This document shows, piece after piece, positions 61,197 to 64,000 of a stretch of 64,000 nt of DNA. Position numbers and translations under genes: made by a program. The notes under the pieces were generated by a model that worked only from the letters and a program-made list of their open reading frames with translations, ran no database searches and was not told where the DNA came from. Location of the stretch: the NCBI GenBank assembly GCA_023665085.1, contig JAMPEQ010000010.1:1-64000 (forward strand), in the 5' to 3' direction. How positions within the stretch are numbered: position 1 is the stretch's first letter; the number at the start of each line of letters is the position of its first letter. The stretch is from Bacteroides sp. (GTDB lineage Bacteria; Bacillota; Clostridia; Oscillospirales; Acutalibacteraceae).

Positions 61197-62717
61197 ATGA
61201 AACAGAAACAAAATTTGATTATAAGGCTGTTTTCTGTTCTCATGGCCTTTTGCTTTGTTATATGCAGTGTTTTTTGCAGCTCTCCATTTTATATTTCTGC
61301 GGCAGAGGTGCGGTATGATGATGAATATGAATCAATGTCAAATGCACAGAAGCAGACATATTTAACCCAGCATCTTAAAGAGGTTAAAGAAAAGCTTTCT
61401 ACCCTGAGCAAGCAGTCTAAAGAAACTGAAGAATATATTGATACTCTTGACGAAAAAATAAAATTTCTTCAGATGGAATTGACACTTGCCCGCGAGGAAA
61501 TGGATAGTGTAAAAAAACGCATAACCACTCTTGAAAGACAATATAAGTCTAATGAAGAGGAAATAAAGCAGCTTAAATCGGATATAACCAATATATCGGA
61601 AAAGTCAAAGGTGCTTCAGCAGAAGTTTGATGATACCTATGAGCTTTACGGCGAAAGAGCGAAGGCACTTTATATCAGCGGTGATTTAAGTACTATATCG
61701 ATGCTTCTTACAAGTGATGATATTTCTACTCTTTTTACAAGAATGGAAATGATTAAAAGAATTGCCAAGCGGGACAAAGAGCTTCTTGAAAGTCTGCAAA
61801 GCGAGGGAGACGAGCTTATTTCTGCTAAAAAGCTTCTTGAGGACAAGGAGCAAAAGCTGAATGAAAATCAGGAAAGTCTGTCAATTACCAAGGCCGATCT
61901 CAATCAGAATATGATTGCCCTTGAGCAAAAACAGGTTGATTATACCGCCAAAGAAAAGGCTTATAAGGATGAAAAAAAAGAGTCTGACAGACTTTTGGAT
62001 GATTTGCATTCAAAAACACAGACTTATAGTGAATATCGCAATCAGGATCAAAAAGAACTTGATCAGATTAATAAGGAAATAGAAAAGGCTGCAGAAGAAT
62101 TTATAAAACGTATGGAGGAACAGAACAGAACTACTACCACCACTACGACAACAACCACTACAACTGCAACTGAAAATTCTAATGATAATGAATCAGGCTC
62201 ATCGTCAAGCAGACATACAACAACTACTAAAAAAAATACAACAAAGAAGCCTACCACAAAATCAAACAAGCTTTCTTTAGGATATCCTGTTCCGAGCCAG
62301 ACAAAAATAACTACTGCTTACGGCAGTGCAGGTTATGCAGGTCATACAGGAGTCGATTTTGCTTGTGATTCAGGCTCAAAGGTAGTAGCCGCTGAAGACG
62401 GCGAAGTAATTATTTCAATGGACAAAAAGTGCAACGGTTGTTCCAACTCTTATCACGGCGGCGGTTACTGCAGTTACGGCAGATATATTGTAATTGCACA
62501 TACTAAGAAAAATTCAGCAGGTAATTATGTATATACACTTTATGCACATAATTCATCACGGCTTGTATCCGTAGGTGATAAGGTTACAAAAGGCCAGTTG
62601 ATCGCTTACAGCGGAAGCACGGGAAATTCATCAGGACCGCATTGCCACTTTGAAGTAAGAACTCCTACGGCATCGTATGATGACTGTGTAAACCCAACAG
62701 CATATTTAAAAAAATAA
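61197..62717 (+). CDS. Coiled-coil M23 peptidase, paralogue 2
   Basis: 506 residues. Signal peptide (to about 36), coiled coil (about 45-300), then a Thr-rich linker (about 310-358, with a run of about a dozen Thr residues) and a LytM domain with HTGVDFACDSG and GPHCHFEVR. An extra Cys-rich insert (KKCNGCSNSYHGGGYC) lies within the domain and is absent from paralogue 1. GGAGTGAAGG precedes the ATG. It is third in the run after ftsX and likely shares its transcript. Confidence 0.9.
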   Translation: MKQKQNLIIRLFSVLMAFCFVICSVFCSSPFYISAAEVRYDDEYESMSNAQKQTYLTQHLKEVKEKLSTLSKQSKETEEYIDTLDEKIKFLQMELTLAREEMDSVKKRITTLERQYKSNEEEIKQLKSDITNISEKSKVLQQKFDDTYELYGERAKALYISGDLSTISMLLTSDDISTLFTRMEMIKRIAKRDKELLESLQSEGDELISAKKLLEDKEQKLNENQESLSITKADLNQNMIALEQKQVDYTAKEKAYKDEKKESDRLLDDLHSKTQTYSEYRNQDQKELDQINKEIEKAAEEFIKRMEEQNRTTTTTTTTTTTTATENSNDNESGSSSSRHTTTTKKNTTKKPTTKSNKLSLGYPVPSQTKITTAYGSAGYAGHTGVDFACDSGSKVVAAEDGEVIISMDKKCNGCSNSYHGGGYCSYGRYIVIAHTKKNSAGNYVYTLYAHNSSRLVSVGDKVTKGQLIAYSGSTGNSSGPHCHFEVRTPTASYDDCVNPTAYLKK

Positions 62718-62751
62718 CCCCATTATTCAGTGAAAGGGACAGGTGATAAAA

Positions 62752-64000
62752 TTGAATAAGAAAATACTTTCCCTTATATTAGTGTTAGTATTACTGCTTA
62801 CTTCATATATCACAGTATTTGCAGATACAACTGAGGCAGACTTGTCAGCAGTGTCAGCAGAGCAATCAACTGATGCTGCGGCAGAAGCTCCCTCTGATAA
62901 AGAAACAGAAACAACTACAAAGAAAGAGCCTACAGAAAAGGAAAAACGTGAGGCTCAAAAAAAGCTTAGAGAACAGCAAGAACAGCTTGAAGCTAATCTG
63001 GCAGAAGCTCAGAAAAAACTTAATGAGCTTGAAAAAAACTCTAAACTTACAGAAGAATACATTGATACACTGGATCAGAAAATAGGTTACATAAATGAAC
63101 AGCTTACTATTCTTGAAAACCAGAATGCATCTATTCAGAAAGATATAAACAAGCTTAAGCCTTCAATAAAGAGAAATCAGAAAAATCTCGACTCTCTTTC
63201 AAAAGAGGTTGAAAAAACCAAGAAAGAGCTTGATGATCTTGAGACAAAATTCCAGTCAATATATGAAGCTTATTGTTACAGACTTCGTGTTATGTATGTG
63301 AGCGGAAATTATAACATTCTAACAGCACTGTTAAGCTGTAAGGATATATCAGGCTTTCTGACACGCTATGAAATGATAAAATCTGTATCAAAAAGCGATA
63401 CAGAGCTTCTTAAAGAGGTTAATGAAAAAACAGCGGAAATCATAACAAAGCAAGACGGATATAACGAACAGCTTTCGAAATATAAGGAGGCTAAGGAAAA
63501 GCTTGATGAGCAGAAGGCAAGCCTTGTATCAAAGCAAAAGACTATAGAAAAAAACAGTCAGGAAATTGCAAGTAAAAAAGCCTCTCTTGCTACTGACAGG
63601 GCTGAAAGTGACAGCCTGCTTGCAGAACTTACAGCACAGAATGAGCAGTATACAGAGTTCAGAAATGAAGATGAAGAGCTGATTAAGGCAGTCGAGAGCG
63701 AAATTCAAAGTCTTATTACAGGTCTTAAAGCTCCTGATGAGGTAACAACTGCAGTTTCAGGCGATAAAGATAAGAATAATCATAAGTCCACTACAAAGCA
63801 TAAGTCAGATGTTTATTCAAACAGTGATGCAGTGCTTAATATGACTTATCCCGTTCCTGAACATTATGGAATTTCAGCAGGATTTCCAAATTATAGTTCA
63901 GGTAAATATCACGGCGGAATTGATTTTCCGTGTCCTACAGGTTCTTCGGTTGTAGCTGCACAGGATGGTATTGTTATTACTGTTAAAAGACTTGATTACA
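62752..64000 (+). CDS. Coiled-coil M23 peptidase, paralogue 3 (cut by window end)
   Basis: An open frame from TTG at 62752, behind AGGTGAT, runs past the window edge: 416 codons seen. A signal peptide (to about 25) is followed by an Ala/Thr/Glu-rich low-complexity stretch, then coiled coil (about 65-320), then the start of a LytM domain (GKYHGGIDFPCPTGSS, ending mid-domain at VITVKRLDY). Its coiled coil repeats the TEEYIDTLD motif of paralogues 1 and 2. The C-terminal His motif would lie outside the window. Confidence 0.88.
   Translation, partial: MNKKILSLILVLVLLLTSYITVFADTTEADLSAVSAEQSTDAAAEAPSDKETETTTKKEPTEKEKREAQKKLREQQEQLEANLAEAQKKLNELEKNSKLTEEYIDTLDQKIGYINEQLTILENQNASIQKDINKLKPSIKRNQKNLDSLSKEVEKTKKELDDLETKFQSIYEAYCYRLRVMYVSGNYNILTALLSCKDISGFLTRYEMIKSVSKSDTELLKEVNEKTAEIITKQDGYNEQLSKYKEAKEKLDEQKASLVSKQKTIEKNSQEIASKKASLATDRAESDSLLAELTAQNEQYTEFRNEDEELIKAVESEIQSLITGLKAPDEVTTAVSGDKDKNNHKSTTKHKSDVYSNSDAVLNMTYPVPEHYGISAGFPNYSSGKYHGGIDFPCPTGSSVVAAQDGIVITVKRLDY

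Noticed and set aside
62130-62170. Simple-sequence ACN tract as a possible repeat element or phase-variable tract
   Set aside because: It encodes the Thr-rich linker of the second M23 protein; mixed codons (ACT, ACC, ACG, ACA) make slippage unlikely, and similar linkers are common in secreted wall proteins.
1-64000. CRISPR arrays, prophage or integrative element
   Set aside because: No regularly spaced repeats, integrase, transposase, phage structural genes or att-like duplication at the tRNA were seen.

Overview
The window is a low-GC, densely packed bacterial chromosome segment from a Gram-positive anaerobe, most likely a gut or rumen Ruminococcus-type member of the Clostridia (Oscillospiraceae). 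The reasons are a tryptophan T-box leader, rubrerythrin, an ftsEX/M23 block, an FHA-SEDS-PBP operon, a domain-permuted GH3 beta-glucosidase of the kind known from ruminococci, and a secreted leucine-rich protein ending in a dockerin-like calcium loop. No phage, IS element, CRISPR array or rRNA is visible. This placement is an inference from gene content.

Layout. 0-2.6 kb: tRNA-Ser(CGA), an isolated hisH-hisF pair and a GH43-like beta-propeller enzyme. 2.6-7.4 kb: an XRE-HTH/dynamin-like GTPase fusion, a PAP2 membrane phosphatase, a divergent asparaginase and a small membrane protein. 7.4-14.3 kb: a complete trpEGDCFBA operon behind a Trp T-box (specifier UGG). 14.4-20.4 kb: a VanR/VanS-like two-component system with a C39-like secreted peptidase and no vanHAX, then a second OmpR-type system with a three-PepSY membrane protein. 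20.5-24.1 kb: a membrane-protein operon, including a frameshifted TM2 gene, divergent from a small XRE regulator; hemW; and two tiny overlapping genes. 24.1-30.4 kb: GH3, rlmB, a P-type ATPase-like protein without the phosphorylation motif, and rubrerythrin.

30.5-38.7 kb: a giant secreted Big_2/FIVAR-type protein of about 2,220 residues followed by the LRR/dockerin-like protein. 38.8-45.6 kb: lower glycolysis (pgk, tpiA, gpmI), a methyltransferase, a HAD phosphatase, a MazG-like protein and gapA. 45.6-48.9 kb (minus strand): aldose epimerase with a membrane protein, and an XRE-TM regulator with a DUF4097 protein. 49-55 kb: FHA, SEDS, PBP, hflX, a DUF4830-like protein and rsuA. 55-58 kb: a CdaR-type regulator and an ECF sigma/anti-sigma pair. 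58-64 kb: ftsE, ftsX and three tandem coiled-coil M23 peptidase paralogues, the last cut by the window edge.

Most of the window is core metabolism and cell-wall growth. The best candidates for something undescribed are the HTH-dynamin fusion with its heptamer-bearing leader (2.6-5.1 kb), the phosphorylation-dead P-type ATPase homologue (27.5-29.9 kb), the VanRS-C39 unit (14.4-17.1 kb), the giant repeat protein with its LRR partner (30.6-38.7 kb), and the triple hydrolase set behind ftsEX. Functions are assigned by recognising motifs by eye; no database search was possible.
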